The notes: generated by a model not told the origin, from the letters alone. Counted from the stretch's first letter, positions 43,805 through 54,134 are shown. The stretch: DNA of 64,000 nucleotides from Fragilaria crotonensis (GCA_022925895.1 JAKSYS010000316.1:1-64000); one strand, 5' to 3'. A program made the numbers and translations.

Positions 43805-45016
43805 ATGACGATGCGACGATGCTGTTCGTTTCTCCTCATCATCACCTATGCGTTAGCTTTCCATCCGCCCTTCCCTTTGGAATCGAGCAGACGAAGATTT
43901 TGTCCAGCAATTAGGGATTCACAAGGCTTAATAGATGAGATTAGAGCCATGCGTGTTAAGGAAATCAAGGCCGAACTCACGAACAGAAAAATCTCGACGG
44001 CAGATGTCTTTGAAAAGGAGGAATTGGTAAAGCGACTTTATGAGGCTCGTCTGATATCAGCAGTACCCCCGATGCGCCCTCAAAATTATATCCAAGGAGA
44101 TCTGCTCTTCACATCCATGGAAAGTGGTCGAACTATCCCAGCATTCAATCTTGAGACAATACGCATTGAAGGCGTCGGAAAGCCCTATCCAACAATTCAG
44201 ATTCGAGTTGAAGATCGCTTTGATATTTCGTTACTTTTGGACACAGCTTGTTCAGGATTCGTATTGAGGCCTTCCATCGTTCCCAAGTACAACTTGAAAT
44301 CCTATGGTACATCTGCGACCATGACGGGGGCAGCAGGTAATGTAGCGCAAACAGGACTGTCACAGATAAGTTGGTTTACTTTTGGGGGTGAAAGATTTGA
44401 ATCAATGCTGGCGGCTGTCCAAGATATCGGTGCGTTGCCAATTGCGTTGGACGGCATCATTGGGCTGTCGTTCCTCCAACAGTTCGCATGCGTAGAAATC
44501 CTCGTTCGACAGGGCAAAGTTCGACTTTACAGGTTGGAGCGACAGCCTGCAATCCCCTCGGGCCTTTCGGTAGTCGCTGAGGGGCCAATGTCTCGCACTA
44601 GGTTGGGGATCTTCACCGTCGATGTCTGGCTTGATGATCGAGGACCAATCAAAATGTTGGTTGATACCGGAGCCACGTCGAGCTTCCTGTCCTGGCAAGG
44701 GGTCGCTGATCTAGGACTCTCTAGATCCGAAGTTCCATCACTCTCCAATCGAGTTGGTGCGCTCGGATCTGACAATGTTGCCATGCAACTCACCCACACT
44801 TTGCCTGTCGAAAAATCTGTCACATTCGGGCGATCCGGGAACTCTAGGTGTATTATTCCTGTCAACTTATCGATCGACATCGGCGACATTGCAATTCTAG
44901 AGACGCAATTGAAGCCGGATAATGTAGTTGGAATACTTGGGATGGATCTATTTTTACAGTGTTCAGTAATTCGCATGTCCTTCACAGGCTCGCCGTGGAT
45001 AACGCTCATGCAATAA
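43805..45016 (+). CDS. Plastid-targeted two-domain retropepsin-like aspartic protease
   Basis: A single-exon protein of 403 aa from the ATG at 43805; a longer frame to 43724 has a GTG-type opening only. The start gives a signal peptide (Cys-Cys-Ser-Phe-Leu-Leu-Ile-Ile-Thr) ending in ALAFHPP, an ASAFAP-like site, then a basic Ser/Arg-rich segment, so import into the complex plastid is likely. Residues about 40-75 form a SAP-like two-helix unit (Met-Arg-Val-Lys-Glu-Ile-Lys-Ala-Glu-Leu, then Glu-Leu-Val-Lys-Arg-Leu). Two protease lobes follow, each with an active-site motif: LLDTACSGF (about 144) and LVDTGATSSF (about 285), and each ends in a hydrophobic-Gly motif (DGIIGLSFL and VGILGMDLF). A two-lobed protein with both aspartates could work as a monomer, unlike viral homodimers. 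It is a host gene, with no other retroelement parts nearby. Its decayed copy lies at 29064. Confidence 0.75.
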   Translation: MTMRRCCSFLLIITYALAFHPPFPLESSRRRFCPAIRDSQGLIDEIRAMRVKEIKAELTNRKISTADVFEKEELVKRLYEARLISAVPPMRPQNYIQGDLLFTSMESGRTIPAFNLETIRIEGVGKPYPTIQIRVEDRFDISLLLDTACSGFVLRPSIVPKYNLKSYGTSATMTGAAGNVAQTGLSQISWFTFGGERFESMLAAVQDIGALPIALDGIIGLSFLQQFACVEILVRQGKVRLYRLERQPAIPSGLSVVAEGPMSRTRLGIFTVDVWLDDRGPIKMLVDTGATSSFLSWQGVADLGLSRSEVPSLSNRVGALGSDNVAMQLTHTLPVEKSVTFGRSGNSRCIIPVNLSIDIGDIAILETQLKPDNVVGILGMDLFLQCSVIRMSFTGSPWITLMQ

Positions 45017-45186
45017 CTATAATTGATTTCATCGCACGACGATAATGGTGTGGCTGCGTTGTCAACAATGCCGACTATACATGTAGTTTGGGTACACTTC
45101 GTATACTAAAGGTAGAACAACATACTGCTATAGAATAAGGTTAACAGCGAACCATCTCACTTTCCCACGCCCACCTCGTCACATAA

Positions 45187-46335
45187 TCATACAAACTTGA
45201 GCGTTTTGTGCCCCCATCCGTATGCGTGCTTATGCTTCTCGAATAGTTCCTGGAACGAATCAAGCATCTTTTGGTGGTATTCATCCACTTGTTCTTTGGT
45301 GGGTTCCGCTGTTTGTGGACAAAGTACGGGCTCGCCGATGCACACTGCCACAGCAAGGCGTTTCGGTGGTCCTAGAAACCAGCCAAACCGACCAAAAAAG
45401 GGAGTTAAGGAAGTTTCGAAAGTATTGGAGAGCCACTGGAGCACACCAAAGGGATCGACAACGACGGTGTACAGTGCTGTATGGCCGAACCCGTAGACAG
45501 GAACCAAGGGTGCTCCGGCTCGCAAGGCAATTTTCACAATGCCCTTGCGTGCCTTCAGGTATGCTACTTCGTCTTTCCCTTCAGTTTGAAACATACCCGC
45601 AATACCGTCCAAAATGATGCCAACGTTTTCTTCCTTCTTCATCAATGTGTCGAGTATATATTTAGATTTGGCTGGCACATACCCAATCTTCTTCATAAAG
45701 TATCCAATAACGGGAAGTTTCAAGACGACAGGTGCGCAAGTCCAATGACAAAGTTTATCATTCCACAATTTGGACCACAATGGATACGCCGTTATCCCCA
45801 AAGGTGCTGCGCCGTGCGGAACTGCACAGTAAATCAAAGGAGTGTCTTGCATCAACGGACGCTGCATGCTCTTGGGCCAGACGAAGGTGATCGAGAGGTA
45901 TTTGGTAATATTCCGTTCGGTGAAGAGGTACTGGTTGTCCTTGATGTTGTCAGTCATGGCGCTGTGGCGCTTATACTTTTGAAGAAAGCGAGGTTTGAAG
46001 TAGTAGTTTTCAATGACAAAGAGAACCCCCACGTACGTCAGGATCAAGTAAAGCACCATTTTGGCAGTCGAAAAGAAAAATGCGAATCCGCATAAAGTTG
46101 GAAGGAGAAATGGAAGAATGTTTCCCATCATGTAGAGAGCAATCCCGACGATTCGCTCCACCTCCACATCCCATTCGATCGGCGATAGTCGATTCAAGGA
46201 GTTGGCCGGAAAACCATTGGCTCCGACCGAGGTCGTCGTTTCTAGCCACTTTGCGACGGGGACCCGTTCATGATACAATTCATCTGGGAGTTGACCAATG
46301 TCGAACTTGTAATACTCAGGAGGAGCTGCCACCAT
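45187..46335 (-). CDS. DGAT2: DGAT2-like acyltransferase
   Basis: A 382-aa single-exon protein from the ATG at 46335. Residues about 60-110 contain two or three closely spaced transmembrane segments (Gly-Asn-Ile-Leu-Pro-Phe-Leu-Leu-Pro and Met-Val-Leu-Tyr-Leu-Ile-Leu-Thr-Tyr). The acyltransferase core has a Val-Pro-His-Gly catalytic His block (the usual HPHG with the first His replaced by Val), a Gly-Ile-Ala-Gly-Met-Phe segment, RKGIVKIALRAGAPLVPVYGFG, and a late Gly-Glu-Pro-Val, all in the order of the DGAT2/MGAT family. These ER enzymes use acyl-CoA to make triacylglycerol, and diatoms carry several diverged copies. The family also includes wax-ester and sterol acyltransferases, so the acceptor is uncertain. 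The gene is convergent with the protease gene, 170 bp apart. Confidence 0.85.
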   Translation of the reverse strand: MVAAPPEYYKFDIGQLPDELYHERVPVAKWLETTTSVGANGFPANSLNRLSPIEWDVEVERIVGIALYMMGNILPFLLPTLCGFAFFFSTAKMVLYLILTYVGVLFVIENYYFKPRFLQKYKRHSAMTDNIKDNQYLFTERNITKYLSITFVWPKSMQRPLMQDTPLIYCAVPHGAAPLGITAYPLWSKLWNDKLCHWTCAPVVLKLPVIGYFMKKIGYVPAKSKYILDTLMKKEENVGIILDGIAGMFQTEGKDEVAYLKARKGIVKIALRAGAPLVPVYGFGHTALYTVVVDPFGVLQWLSNTFETSLTPFFGRFGWFLGPPKRLAVAVCIGEPVLCPQTAEPTKEQVDEYHQKMLDSFQELFEKHKHAYGWGHKTLKFV

Positions 46336-46821
46336 GATACAACGTTCGACTTGGCATGTAATTCGCTTTTGAGTTGTGAGTTCTATGAGTGATGGCAACG
46401 CGCGTGGCGTGCTTCTCGTTGCAGAGTCTGTAGTGTATTCGTGGTACCGGTACTGGTATTCTACAGTACCGGTAGCACTCGGAGTAGTATTCTGATCTGA
46501 AGCAGTACAATACCGCGTATGGAGTACCCGGCTATGTACGGTGTACTGTACTTCTGGTATATAGTAGTAGAGTACGCCAGAGAGGAAGAAATGACCGCTG
46601 AACCGATCAAAGATCTCGGATGGAATGCGGATGCCTCCGATGTCTGCCTCGTGCCTCTTCCAACCGACCAACATCGCTATTCACCACAGCCTACAGCGCC
46701 GCAGGGTACACTCGACTATCATCTATCATTATTTCCATCAGAAACTGCAGCTCACCAAGGGCAATCTTTCTTGGAGCAAACCTGCGGTAGTCTAGCAATC
46801 AAATCTGTATAGACATTTACC
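46336..46821. promoter_or_regulatory. Divergent promoter region of DGAT2-like and LRR-kinase genes
   Basis: The 486-bp interval lies between two start codons on opposite strands. 46440-46560 is crowded with GTAC and TACCGGTA-type palindromes. An open frame at 46519-46812 has no homology I recognise and is taken as non-coding. Confidence 0.4.
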
Positions 46822-48123
46822 ATGGCAGAAGAGTACGCGTTGGAAGAGAATGAACTGAGCATTCGCGAATTGTTGAGTCTTGCCCAACCTCCCATCCACT
46901 TTAGCCCACCAACAATGCAGAATTTAACGCAGCTCAACCTTCCAAAATGTGGCCTATCGTCGCTTCCTCATGACCTTGGGACTCTTTTACCAAATTTGAG
47001 CATCCTTTTCTGCCCCGCAAATAGATTCGACGAACTTCCTGCTGTGATTGGTTCTTGTCCATCACTGCAAATGGTTTCCTTCAAGAGCAATAAAATGAAA
47101 CGCATCCACCCTGACGCCTTGCAGCCACAGCTTAGATGGTTGATTCTGACGGACAATCAACTGACCCATATCCCGAACGAGATTGGACGTTGCTCCATTC
47201 TGCAAAAACTCATGCTCTCCGGTAATCGATTACAGTACATTCCACCAGAAATTCGTCATTGTCAGCGATTGGAACTCGTACGGCTCGCAAGCAATCAACT
47301 GCCAGAACCGCCTATTCCCCTTCTGCAGATACCTGCACTGGCATGGGTGGCCCTCTCGGACAATCCCTTTCTCGCTGACCTTTGTCCCGACACGACCGCG
47401 CTGTCTGTCCTGGACGACACGGATATCGACCACAGCGATCACCAAATCTTGGGTCAAGGTGCCAGTGGCGTTACTCGCAAGGTAATGTACCAGGGTCGTC
47501 CTGTGGCCGTCAAGGCGTATGCTGGTGACATGACGTCCGATGGGAATCCGCAACACGAAAAGCGACTTGCCTTGGTAGCGTCCAGCATCGAGTCGGAGTG
47601 TCTCATTCAAGTTTTGGGTGAAACGACAGACGGATCGTTGGTTATGGAGCTGTTGGAACGCTACCAGGCCCTGTCTGGCCCTCCAAGCATGGAATCATGT
47701 TCGCGCGATGTCTACGAGGTGGATCAGACCCTATCGACGCAACAGGCTCTTATCATGGTACAGGGATTGCTGACTGCCTTGGTGCACCTGCATTCCAAAG
47801 GGATTTGTCATGGTGATCTTTATGGTCACAACATTTTGGTACCACAGGATGATGACAAGCCCATCAAGCTATCAGACTTTGGTGCAGCCTTTTTCTATGA
47901 CACGGCTTCAGAATATGGTCGTTTGGTGGAGCAGGCTGAGGTGAGGGCATTTTCCATTCTGGTGGACGAGGTCATCAATCTCGTCGACATAGACCAAAAC
48001 GATACAATGTCGCAAGACTTGTTGCTACTGTCCAAAAGTTGTCAATGCGCTACGCGTTTTGAGTCACTCCAAGCGGCATGGACGTCGCTCCAAGCCAAAG
48101 GGGATGAGCACGAGTTAGTGTGA
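46822..48123 (+). CDS. Leucine-rich-repeat protein kinase
   Basis: A compact single-exon protein of 433 aa. Residues about 30-195 hold six or seven leucine-rich repeats (pattern Leu-x2-Leu-x-Leu-x2-Asn-x-Leu, ending Ile-Pro or Leu-Pro), continued directly into a kinase domain at about 210-433. Kinase marks: glycine loop LGQGASGV, Lys in VAVKAY, catalytic loop HGDLYGHNILV (the Asp and Asn are kept; the usual Arg and Lys are Gly and Tyr), and LSDFGAAFF for metal binding. The HGDLY form occurs in a known family of soluble LRR-kinases of bacteria and algae, so activity is plausible. There is no signal peptide and no membrane segment, so it is cytosolic, unlike plant receptor kinases. Confidence 0.85.
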   Translation: MAEEYALEENELSIRELLSLAQPPIHFSPPTMQNLTQLNLPKCGLSSLPHDLGTLLPNLSILFCPANRFDELPAVIGSCPSLQMVSFKSNKMKRIHPDALQPQLRWLILTDNQLTHIPNEIGRCSILQKLMLSGNRLQYIPPEIRHCQRLELVRLASNQLPEPPIPLLQIPALAWVALSDNPFLADLCPDTTALSVLDDTDIDHSDHQILGQGASGVTRKVMYQGRPVAVKAYAGDMTSDGNPQHEKRLALVASSIESECLIQVLGETTDGSLVMELLERYQALSGPPSMESCSRDVYEVDQTLSTQQALIMVQGLLTALVHLHSKGICHGDLYGHNILVPQDDDKPIKLSDFGAAFFYDTASEYGRLVEQAEVRAFSILVDEVINLVDIDQNDTMSQDLLLLSKSCQCATRFESLQAAWTSLQAKGDEHELV

Positions 48124-48202
48124 AGATATTCTCATTTTTTTTCAGTTATACTCGGAGTACATGAATATGATCAATGTGGGTGTACGAAGGTTATTAACTT
48201 GT

Positions 48203-48355
48203 AGACTGCACTGATGTGGACATCAGGCAATGTTTTCACTGACGGTGCACGCGATCTACATAAATGGCACGTAAAGTAGACTACACAACAGTGAAACAGA
48301 CTGTACTGATGTGAACGTGAGGGAACGTATTCACTGAGGGTGCGCGCGATCTATA
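48203..48355. repeat. 58-bp direct repeat, 95 bp apart
   Basis: 48203-48260 and 48298-48355 align without gaps at most positions (both contain CTGATGTG, TTCACTGA and CGCGATCTA). They lie in the short spacer between the convergent LRR-kinase and NhaD genes, so within their 3' ends. Confidence 0.85.
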
Positions 48356-48412
48356 TCAATTCTAATCACTACTCCGAGTACAAGGAAAAACTTCAACCGT
48401 TTTTGGGTACTC

Positions 48413-50846
48413 CTATACGAGTCCACCCGACTGTTGCACGGCGTCAGCCGCTGCCACAGCGAGCGGCGGTAGAACGCCATTCAGCATGCCACCGTGCAAA
48501 ATAAAGTATTCCCCGAGGTATGTGGCAATGCCCGCAAAGTACCCGATGAGTGCGCCGAGGGACACCTTCTTGGTGTACCACAAAAAATCCACCTTTTCCA
48601 ATCCCATGAGGGCCACCCCGGACGCAGATCCAATCACCAGAATGGAACCACCCGTACCAGCGCAGAGCGCAATAAGCTGCCAGAGCTTGTCGTCAGTACC
48701 GTAGTCTGCCAAATCGTACATTCCCATGGTCGCAGCCACGAGTGGCACGTTGTCAATGAGTGCTGACGCCAGTCCAATGACAGTTGCAATAATATCCAGG
48801 GACGGAAGATTATCGCTCAAAAACGTGGCCAATTCCTTCAGGAGGCCACTCTTATCCAATACCCCAATCGACATGAGAATTCCTAAAAAGAACAAAATTC
48901 CCGACGTGTCGAGCTTCGAGAGTGCGGCCGGGACCTTGAGATCCTCTTCCTCCTCCTCGCCCATGTGAATAATGTCCGTGAGGGTCCACATGACACCGAG
49001 GCCAGTCAACATTGCCAAGTACGGTGGCAGTCCAGTCAGCTCGGAAAAGACAGGAACAGCCAGCAGCGAAGCAATGCCAAAGGCAAAAATCAGAGACCCG
49101 CGGGGTGCCAATTCGGATTCTCCGGAAGGACCAACAGTACCTTCGCCGTCTTCCAAGGCTGAGGATGGATCATCTTCTTCCACTTGAGAAACCAAAAAGG
49201 CAAGAGATGATACGAGACACACAATTGACGGGAGGAAGAGTTCAGTCACAGTGGGAACGGTAGAGAGCTGATTGCTGATCCAAAGCATTGTCGTCGTGAC
49301 ATCACCGATTGGTGTCCATACACCACCAGCATTAGCAGCCACCACCACCATGGCACCAAAGAGCTTACGATCTGCATCGTTGGGGATGAGTTTCTTCAGT
49401 AGGGAACACATGACAATGGTGACAGTAAGGTTGTTCAGAATAGAAGAAAGAAAAAACGTTAAGAAACCAATGGTCCAAAAGAGTTCCTTCTTCGAACTTG
49501 TTTTGATTTGGTTTGTCACCACTTTGAATCCTTGATGAATATCGATAACTTCAACAATCGTCGATGCCGCCAAGAGGAAGAAGCAAATATCAGACACTTC
49601 CGCCAGTTGTTCGGCGAGCTGATTAATGACAGTGTCCGTCGCGACACCGTTTGGGTTTTGAAAGTAGTCCGCGTAGGTGACCCACATCCCAGTGCTCATG
49701 AGGAGTGCCACCGCGGCCTTGTTAAACTCAAATACTTCTTCGAATATGATTCCAATGTAGCCCAAAACGAAAATGGCAACAATGGCAACGTCGGCATGCT
49801 CATGAAGCCACTGAGATTGTGAAAAGAAGCCGGCCAAGGTGATCGCGCTGAGAATGGCCGATCCGACCTTGATGACATCCTTCTTCGCTGTTTCTGGGTC
49901 ATTGGCCATGGAATTCGCATTGTCCTTTAATTCTTCTTGCATTTGTGCAACTGGTGACGTGATTCCTGGGTATTTTTTGGCGAGACTGACCAAACTGAGT
50001 CGTTCGTCCTTTTGAACGATCGACATGACATCTTGCATGTTGATAACTCCGGATATTTTGGATCCATCAGAGATGACAAGATGGCGAACGCCAGCCTTTT
50101 CATGGCTGCAATCGCTTGGCTCGCAGTTTCTTCGGGATCGATCGTAATGAGGACGTCCTTGGTTGTGACAAAGTCCTTGACAGGTGCGGAGAGGAAGTTT
50201 GCACTTTCTTCCTCGGAATTGGCTTGAGCGGCTCGAGCCGTGGAAAACTATAAGCAGAAGTAGGCGGTCCAAGAGTGAGTATTAGTGACAAGACAAGGGA
50301 CAGTAAGCAGTTGTGACTGTGAAATTAGCACATGCGGTGAGATTTCAGACCTACCCTGATGTAATCCGTTTCGGTAAAGATACCTAGGAGATCATTGTCA
50401 CGTTCGGTATCTTTCTGGTACACGAGCGCAACATCAAAGGTCCCATCGGTAATGGCAGCAATGACATCGAGGACAGACTCATCGGCAGCGGCTCGGTAAT
50501 ATCCTCCCTCCCGACCGGCCAATTTCAAAATGCGAGAGGCGGGAGAGGAAAAGCCGAACCCTTCCGGAGTTAGTCGGCACGAGTCGTCGTCGAGAGGCAA
50601 AAGTTCTTCGTCTGTAGCCAAGTCTGCCGCATCCTTTTTGAAGAAGCCTCCGATCATGCCAATAGACGATGACGATTTGTATGATTTTCGTAATGATGGT
50701 GACAAAGGTGACAAAGCTGATGATCCATCACGAGTGACGACGAAGGAGCCCTTGCGAATCCCGGAGTGCATCGTGAAGGCAAGACACCCATTATTACTTG
50801 CAGCGAACACAAGCGAGATACTCAGACACGGAGCGGAGATCTTCAT
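48413..50846 (-). CDS. nhaD: NhaD-type Na+/H+ antiporter with N-terminal CBS pair, plastid-targeted
   Basis: Exon 1 is 50846-50355 (164 codons) and exon 2 is 50247-48413, with a 107-bp intron ending TATAG. The head is a signal peptide ending Cys-Leu-Ala-Phe, an ASAFAP-like site, so plastid import is likely; plant NHD1 is a plastid-envelope NhaD. Two CBS domains follow: one from about residue 105 in exon 1 into exon 2, and one containing Ala-Gly-Val-Arg-His-Leu-Val-Ile-Ser. Then come about 12 membrane segments with NhaD marks: SILNNLTVTIVM, ANAGGVWTPIGDVTTTMLW, ALIDNVPLVAA and GGSILVIGSASGVALMG. The exon 2 frame needs one extra base inside the second CBS domain: a run of four A (minus strand, near 50097-50100) reads Met-Lys-Arg-Leu-Ala where the family expects Met-Lys-Lys-Ala-Gly. 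Exon 2 is 1835 bp, one short of a whole number of codons, in agreement. This is either an assembly or read error in a homopolymer or a real frameshift. Confidence 0.8.
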
Positions 50847-51492
50847 GGTCTAATGATCGTTATGGCGTCAAAAGCGAAGCGGAGGATCAAGTGCACAATG
50901 TTTTGTGCACAACGCGTTTTGGATGGATGATGGATTTTGTTGGTTGTTGGTTGTCGTAAAATTGTATTTGTACTCGCAGTTTGTGTGTATTTCAAGTGTG
51001 ACGGATCCTTTGTGGTAATGAGAACCGCTGCACGTATGAAAATATGACGGCGACCGGTGTATGGCAGGTAAGACCGGTAGTGTACAACAGTACTGCAGTA
51101 CGAGAGCTACGGCTCGCTCGCCATGTCAATACATCCGTTGTCTGTTGTGTTCGCTGAATTTCTCTCTGGCACTGAACACGTCACAAACATAGGTCATCGA
51201 CGTCATCAATCCATCCAGAATCTTTCGGGATAAAGGATAATCATCATTCAATAGGATATGCGCTCTGATATGCGGTAAGCGGTCAGACTGACGTGTTTCC
51301 ACGCGGATGATGGATTTTGAGCCTCTGCGATCGCGGGTGCATCACTGAAAATTCCACTCCAACTTGACCTGAAGGACAAACTCAATCAACGATCAACAAT
51401 TACCTCATTCTTCACCGTGCTATCAACTCCGCAATACGCAGAACTGCGTCGATACATTTATTCGTAATACCCTATCTCCTTACAAACTGACG
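50847..51492. promoter_or_regulatory. Divergent promoter region with three TGACGT words
   Basis: The interval lies between the NhaD and CPP1-like start codons. ACGTCA occurs at 51178-51183 and 51200-51205, and TGACGT at 51289-51294. In Phaeodactylum, TGACGT-type words act as CO2/cAMP-responsive elements of plastid genes. The function here is inferred from the motif and the plastid nature of both neighbours. Confidence 0.4.
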
Positions 51493-52832
51493 ATGATGCG
51501 AGTAATTTGGGGAGTTCTCGTATTGGCTTCGACAGCTTCGGCGTTTGCTCCGATTGCTCGATCAAAACAATCACAATATGTGAGATTGTTGAACATGGCA
51601 TCCAGTAAGTTTTCTTCTAATCTTCTCAGCGACGCGACGATCGATCGTGCCTTTTTTACTTGCTACCACCGGCTGAGGTCAAACGAACAGCGAAAGCTCG
51701 GCGGAAAGATGATTGCGTTCGTTTTCTCGAATCGCGTCAGTGTCGCTCAATGGCTTGCCATGACTGGCCTGTAATTGGACCGCTGCGTGGATGGATATCA
51801 AAGCGTGGATTATTTCGTTCCATGACATTGTCGTCCTTGTGGTCATAACGTCGTATGCATACCTCCTCCCTAGAGACACTCATTGACAATTGTAGCTGCT
51901 GCTTCCTCCTCGTTTTCATCTGTAGGCAGCCAGAAACAGAATTTCCAACCGCAAGATTTTGAATTCGGCAACGGTCCCCTCGATCCACTCCTCAACAAGC
52001 TGCCCTGGAATGCCCGCCGACACCAGGAACGGACTGCCCGTCGCATGCGCCGCGAGGTCTCGCAGCTGCACCGTGACCTGGGTATTCCCGAAGATGCGCC
52101 CTACGAACAGGTTGTGGCGGCAGCCGACCGCTCCAAACTCAACAGCCGCGACCCAAAGGCAAAGATGGATATTGAGAAGGCCAAGGATAAGATTTTGCAA
52201 CTGAGGCTCAATGAACGATTGGCGGGCCTGAGTTCGGTCAATATGGAAGCGAGGTCGCAATCGACCCATGAGAAAGATGGGTACGTTTCTTGAGCGATGT
52301 ATTAATCCTGCAAAATGCCACACAAATGTCCGCTGACACATGATTTTTTCGTGCATCCTTATCGATACCATGACAACATCACAGTCCCGCTGAAATCAAA
52401 AAGAAGAAGCCCGACAAGTCCAACACTCCAACATGGGCCGACGGGATCGTTGTCAAGCCGGACGCCAAGTGGCGCAATCGTCAGATTGGTATCTACGGAA
52501 CCATGTCAGTGGTCGGTGTCCTCTTGCCACCGACAATTGGGAAGATGCTTATGATCCAGCTTCTCGTTGTAATTGGCCAGCTCATTTGGAGGGGCGTCCC
52601 CACGGAAGGCGGTGGATACAACTTGTTTGGAAACTCCGATGGCGGTGGCAACCACAAGAAAGTTGCTTGGGTCTTGGGCTGCTCCATATTTTTGGCAGGG
52701 AAGTTGCTTGTCTTTGGGTTGATGCCCAGCGTCTTGCGAGGATACAAATGGACAGAGATTATTGGCTTTGTCGCCGAGAACATGATCTACATGACGGCAA
52801 ATATGTTTTTGCAACCGTACAAGGGCAAGTAA
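51493..52832 (+). CDS. CPP1-like plastid membrane chaperone
   Basis: Three exons, 51493-51604, 51896-52280 and 52385-52832, joined to 314 aa. A second acceptor at 51925 is also in frame, so exon 2 may start 30 bp later. The N-terminus is a textbook diatom plastid presequence: a hydrophobic signal peptide followed by ASAFAP at residues 15-20. The mature part has a J-like helical region (LGIPEDAPYEQVVAAADR, then a Lys/Asp/Pro-rich Ser-Arg-Asp-Pro-Lys-Ala-Lys-Met turn and Lys-Ile-Leu-Gln-Leu-Arg-Leu-Asn) and three C-terminal membrane helices (Val-Val-Gly-Val-Leu-Leu-Pro-Pro and others). This matches the CPP1 (chaperone-like protein of POR1) family, which in plants stabilises protochlorophyllide oxidoreductase and aids plastid import. 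It is divergent from the plastid NhaD-type gene. Confidence 0.85.
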
Positions 52833-53064
52833 AGAACCAACCACAGCTTTTAAATATACGCAACATTATACCGCCAGAGTCAATCACTGTCAGACTACCA
52901 ACTGTCAACACTGTGGAGCCCAACCTATCTACTGTACTGAAGTCTACTTCGAGCAGATCGTTAACGTAGTCGAATTTAGCTTGCTGTGTCTGGTATTGGC
53001 AAGGCCTTGTAAGCATCGCACTGCGTAGACAGTTCTAGGCGAATCAACATGAAGCTCTGCAACT

Positions 53065-54134
53065 CTACTGACTTTCTTCCACATCCGTCTTCCACAATCG
53101 AATGGTTCCATCCTCCGACCCCGTGGCGTATGTTTTGCCGTCTGGCGCGTAACGGAGACAGCGAATAGGGCCATGGTGCCCCTTGTGACATTCCAATTCT
53201 TGTCCAGTTTCAAAGCAAAACACCCGGACCCATAAATCGCTACCCCCTGCCACAAACTTGTGGCCATCTGGATGCAAGCTGGCGCCACCCTCCTCGCGAA
53301 AATGAATCGGCATGGGGTAGGCATGAATTAGCTGTTTGTCATGTAGGTCGAAAAACGAAACCTGGCTTCCAGCAGCGACTGTCAGAATATCTTTGCCAGT
53401 CCCCGCCAAAGTACGAATTTCCATGTCCCTGACTTCGGCATCGACTTGCAACACATGCATAGGTTCTGTTTCATTCTCCGCAATCTTCCAGAATCGGATC
53501 GTCCCATCTGCACCTGCCGCAATCAAAATATCATTTGTCCACCAACTGACTTTGGAAATAACAACGCCATCATGCGACAGCGTCAACCACGGATTAGCAG
53601 CCTTGTGTCCCTCCTCTTCACGATGATTCAGTACATCCTTCAGTTTGTACACACGCACCAGTCCCTCATGTCCGCCCGTGGCAAGTTGCAACGAATCGGG
53701 CGAAAAATCGCACGTTTTGCAAATATGTTTGTGGGGCAACTCGGCAAGGGCCCGTCCGGTAATGGCATCCCAAATCTTGGCGGAAAAGTCTCCCGATGCC
53801 GTAGCCGCCAAGCTTCCCGTCGGATCCAAATGGCAGGACCATACGGCACCCTTGTGTCCGGCGAAACTGCCAATCCAATTGCCAGTCGTAGCGTCGCGGA
53901 GCATGGGAGTCTTGTCTGTGGAGAGGAGAGAATAAGGCAGAAGGGGCAGATTGAAGTTAGAAGGCTTGTGATTTTGAGAGGACTAAACTAAACTGGGCTT
54001 GACGTACCGTGACACGCGGACACAAGTAAAGTGCGGTTCTCGTCCTTCACGTGCAAGAACTGAAGTTCCGCTAACGGACGAGTGTGTCCCGGGCAAACGA
54101 TGGGAATTTGTCGTATTCCCTTTTGTTCTGCCAT
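53065..54134 (-). CDS. STRAP: STRAP/unrip-type WD40 protein
   Basis: Two exons, 54134-54008 and 53915-53065, with a 92-bp GTACGT...CAG intron; the joined frame is 325 aa. It holds about seven WD40 repeats that nearly fill the protein (Gly-His-x-Arg-Pro opening, GHKGAVWSCHLDPTG, Gly-Asp-Phe-Ser-Ala-Lys-Ile-Trp-Asp, Gly-Thr-Ile-Arg-Phe-Trp-Lys, GSEDGTIRLWKT), forming one beta propeller. The exact start (CPGHTRPLAELQF) and repeat order match STRAP, also called unrip, which in animals binds the SMN complex and TGF-beta receptors and in fungi acts in RNA metabolism. A scaffold role in snRNP assembly is therefore the best guess; eIF3i is a close relative but less similar in the first repeat. Confidence 0.85.

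Noticed and set aside
43805-45016. Retropepsin motifs read as part of a retroelement
   Set aside because: The protein has two lobes and a plastid presequence, and no reverse transcriptase or integrase lies nearby, so it is a host gene.
46519-46812. 97-codon open frame before the LRR-kinase
   Set aside because: It opens in GTAC-rich spacer, lacks motifs and would overlap the expected divergent promoter.
51605-51774. Read-through of exon 1 of the CPP1-like gene
   Set aside because: The open frame continues past a good GTAAGT donor, but the family similarity resumes only at the next exon.
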